A DNA stretch of 64,000 nt from contig CM119263.1 in assembly GCA_051294375.1 (NCBI GenBank), positions 20,894,684-20,958,683 on the forward strand, in the 5' to 3' direction. The DNA comes from Paraspadella gotoi. Lineage: Eukaryota > Chaetognatha. The position numbers were made by a program, and so were the translations under genes. Below the pieces are notes generated by a model. It had not been told where the DNA came from and ran no database searches. It saw nothing but the letters and a program-made list of their open reading frames with translations. Numbering within the stretch: position 1 is the first letter of the stretch; each line of letters begins with the position of its first letter. This document shows, piece by piece, positions 61,364 to 64,000 of the stretch.

Positions 61364-61854
61364 TTTTTTTTTTATTTTTTAAATTTTTTATTCACTTTTT
61401 TCACTTTTCTTGTGTGAATCAGTAGGGCGCGAACCCGAGTCCTTTGGATTGGGAGGAGATCTCGCTACCTCCGGCGCTACCCTATTCAGATTCGTCTAAA
61501 AACGAGTTCAGCTCTCAAGCAGCTGTCCAGCGGCTGTCCTGCTTCGCTCTCTCTCTCTCTCTCTCTCTCTGTCTGTCTCTCTCTGTACGATGTGTTGCGT
61601 GATCGTTCGTTTTTTGAAAAATTGTGATTATTTTTTTCCTTCTAAAAACTTTTATTATCGCCATTTATGCCGCGCTTTTTTCTCAATACAAAATCCCAAA
61701 TTTACAGATTTTCGTGGATTTAGTCATAATACGTTTTATGTTTGGAAATAAAGTTCGTACACTCTCTGTCTCTGTCTCTCTCTGTCTCTGTCTCTCTCTC
61801 TCTTTCTCTCTCACTCATAAACGCGTTTGTTTGTTTTATTTACGATGAATGACT

Positions 61855-62215
61855 CATCGCGTTAATGAATGACTATCATCGCATCAGTGAATGATTATCA
61901 TCATATCAGTGAATGATTATCATCGCATCAATAATTGGTTATTATCGCATTAATAATTGGTTATCATCGCATCAATAATTGGTTATCATTGATCATCATA
62001 TCAGTGAATGATTATCATCGCATCAATAATTGGTTATTATCGCATTAATAATTGGTTATCATCGCATCAATAATTGGTTATCATTGCTTCAATAATCAAT
62101 TCCTATGACATCAATCAATTACTATTACATCAATAATTCATTANNNNNNNNNNNNNNNNNNNNNNNNNTTCAATAACAATTCCTATGACATCATCATATT
62201 ACTTAATCATAATTC
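61855..62215. repeat. ~22-bp minisatellite
   Basis: ATCGCATCAATAATTGGTTATC units and a longer repeat of the whole block TCATATCAGTGAATGATTA. Interrupted by a 25-N gap with the same words on both sides. Confidence 0.75.
62144..62168. other. Assembly gap (25 N)
   Basis: The sequence before the gap (TTCAATAATCAATTCCTATG ... ATTCATTA) is repeated after it, another unmerged overlap. Confidence 0.99.
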
Positions 62216-62261
62216 ATTGATGCGCATCATTCAATGTTTTTTTCTCTGATTTTCCATTTCA

Positions 62262-62840
62262 TATCTAGGAAAAAAAGTTTAAAATTTTTAATTGAGGATC
62301 TCTACTCGAAAACTTTGCTCGATTTTAAAAAATCAGGATGTTTAGATTCTACACTAAATTTCCTTTTAGTTGTTCCTATTTTTTTCGTAGATCAACCGTA
62401 TGGAAGTGAGAAAGTAAAATTGCATACCGTTCAAGTGAAAAATGGCGGAAAAAATCGCCTTTAGTTTTCCACAATTCTTGTATTTGTATATGTTTCTATT
62501 TCAAATTGAGTTAGTTTTTTTCATATTTTTTAAATTGGATATGCCGAGATAGACAGCCCTCTCTTTGGTTCATAAAGGTGCGATTGTAGCTCTGAGAAAA
62601 GATGCAAAGTCGAAGAACGCGCAACATCAAACATCGGGGCTTGAAAAGAATTGCGCTAAAGGTGTGGAAAACATTTCACCTCGTACCTCAATTCGCTTTA
62701 CGAGAGATGCCAGATCGAATGCAGCAGTGGTCCGATGCCGAGGGAGGCATACCAATATTGAGAATGTTTTACCCATGTTTTGGATATTTTTTATTGGTAA
62801 ATGAACTTTTAAAAAAATGTTTCTAATTTTTCCTAGATAG
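62262..62840 (+). mobile_element. Tc1/mariner-type deletion derivative, second copy
   Basis: Ends ATCTAGGAAAAAAAGTTT at the left and TTTTTCCTAGATAG at the right, followed by TA at 62841. The interior matches 45317-45927 with several one-base shifts. HKGAIVALRKD and, in another phase, MPDRMQQWSDAEGG are still readable, so the frame is broken. An unoccupied version of the target is at about 63095-63135. Confidence 0.75.
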
Positions 62841-62930
62841 TAATTTCTTTGATAGTGGGTTTGACTCGATTGAATCTTTTTGATTTTTTTAAAACGGTTC
62901 CATCCTTTTCGTAATAAAATAGAATTTGGT

Positions 62931-62987
<57 letters not shown>

Positions 62988-63215
62988 CGTCCATCGTTCG
63001 TCTTCTTCTTCTTTATCTCTTCTTCGATCTCCTTCGCTAATTTTTTCTTCCTTTGTTTTCTTTTGTTTTGTTTGCATCTGTAGCGCATCATTCATTCGTT
63101 TTTTTCTCTGATTTTTCCATTAATTTTCTTTGATAGTGGGGTTTGACTCGATCTTGAATCTTTTATGATTTTTTTAAAACGGTTCCATCCTTTTCGTAAT
63201 AAAATAGAATTTGGT

Positions 63216-63258
<43 letters not shown>

Positions 63259-63350
63259 CCATCGTTCGTCTTCTTCTCTTTATCTCTTCTTCGATCTCCT
63301 TCGCTAATTTTTTTCTTCCTTTTGTTTTCTTTTGTTTGTTTGCATCTGTT
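62841..63350. repeat. Two adjacent copies of a ~270-bp unit
   Basis: TTTCTTTGATAGTGGG, ACTCGAT, AACGGTTCCATCCTTTTCG, CT tract, CGTCCATCGTTCGTCTTC, TTCGATCTCCTTCGCTAA appear at 62846-63078 and again at 63128-63350. The second lacks the transposon. They could be two alleles assembled in series. Confidence 0.7.
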
Positions 63351-63866
63351 TCCTGCACCTGATCTCACACTGAATTCTATTTAGTCGCGCTTGGTATGTA
63401 TGAGATCAAATAGTTTTAGGAATTTACTTTTATTAAATTTGTGATTTATCTATTAAATTTATTTATTTTTATATGTAGATTTACCTAATTTTTCAGTAGA
63501 TTCTTTAGCTGTATTTCTGCTCACTTTTATAACTTCCTGAATTTCGAACACAACCCTTTTATTTTGCAATTAAAAATGTATTCATTCTTTAAAAATGATT
63601 CTTCTTTTAGAAAATATACTGTGGTGTTTATAGTAATGAGTATGAATCAAATTTGCATTGTGGTTTAATTTATTTTGCCCTAACAAAATAAGAATTATCT
63701 TTTAGACTTAGCCTATTTCTTCTCAAGACTCGCTTGTGTTGTCTCGTACAAACTTCTCTGATTCTTGTGGGATTCGCGAGCACTTTAAAAACGCATCATG
63801 GAAAGAAGAGAGCGTAGGAGGGGCTTGAAAACTGGGGGAGAGAGGGAGAAAGAGAGAAAGACAGAA

Positions 63867-63901
<35 letters not shown>

Positions 63902-63964
63902 CTGAGACTAATCTGCATATTGCATAACTCGACTGGCTCTAAACTTTTGGGAAGGGAGGCGATG

Positions 63965-64000
<36 letters not shown>

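Larger units (their letters stand above)
61089..64000. repeat. Dispersed duplication, copy 2
   Basis: Same order as 53937-55930 but longer: it contains two gaps, a Tc1-type insertion (62262-62840) and an extra repeat of the GCGCATCATTCATTCG ... TTTGCATCTGT unit (63078-63350). Runs to the window end in a GA tract. Confidence 0.75.

Overview
This is a eukaryotic, almost certainly invertebrate-metazoan, nuclear window. It is AT-rich and packed with (CT)n/(GA)n microsatellites, fold-back elements, tRNA-derived SINE-like units, a BEL/Pao-type retroelement remnant, a GIY-YIG endonuclease fragment and Tc1-like elements. It carries spliceosomal-type introns and no bacterial-style operons. I cannot name the species. 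Most long open frames are translations of (CT)n/(GA)n tracts (poly Ser-Leu or Arg-Glu) or of minisatellites and are not genes.

Layout. 1-6.5 kb: a fold-back element with a hammerhead-like motif, then a mosaic of modules (a two-hairpin unit, ~320-bp CT-bearing units, a ~22-bp minisatellite). 6.5-8.8 kb: moderately GC-richer, unidentified. 8.8-20.4 kb: two copies of one ~5.8-kb segment joined across a 25-N gap, most likely a false duplication at overlapping contig ends. Each copy holds a ~1.8-kb DNA-transposon-like element with GC-rich ends. 20.8-22.8 kb: a ~2-kb fold-back element with CCCTAA-like repeats. 23-39 kb: microsatellites, minisatellites, MITE-like inverted repeats, a GIY-YIG fragment and a TACGCCA motif cluster. 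39.2-39.5 kb: a SINE. 39.8-41.8 kb (minus): the one convincing protein-coding gene, five exons in consistent phase, 276 aa, Cys/Pro-rich with a C-terminal tail of repeated ARKS motifs. 42.3-46 kb: the two-hairpin unit, a TTAGGG-like minisatellite, a second hammerhead-like fold-back element and a Tc1-type deletion derivative. 48.8-52.8 kb (minus): decayed BEL/Pao-like gag-pol. 53.5-64 kb: further copies of the mosaic, a SINE split by an insertion, and a second Tc1-type element with a matching empty site nearby.

Apart from the minus-strand gene the window is essentially a repeat sink. The most unusual signals are the dispersed two-hairpin unit with apparent compensatory changes and a trailing T-run, the hammerhead-like motifs inside fold-back elements, the ARKS-tail gene with an intron made almost entirely of (GAAA)n, and the telomere-like fold-back element. 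Several local duplications abut 25-N gaps and should be treated as assembly artefacts until read depth says otherwise.
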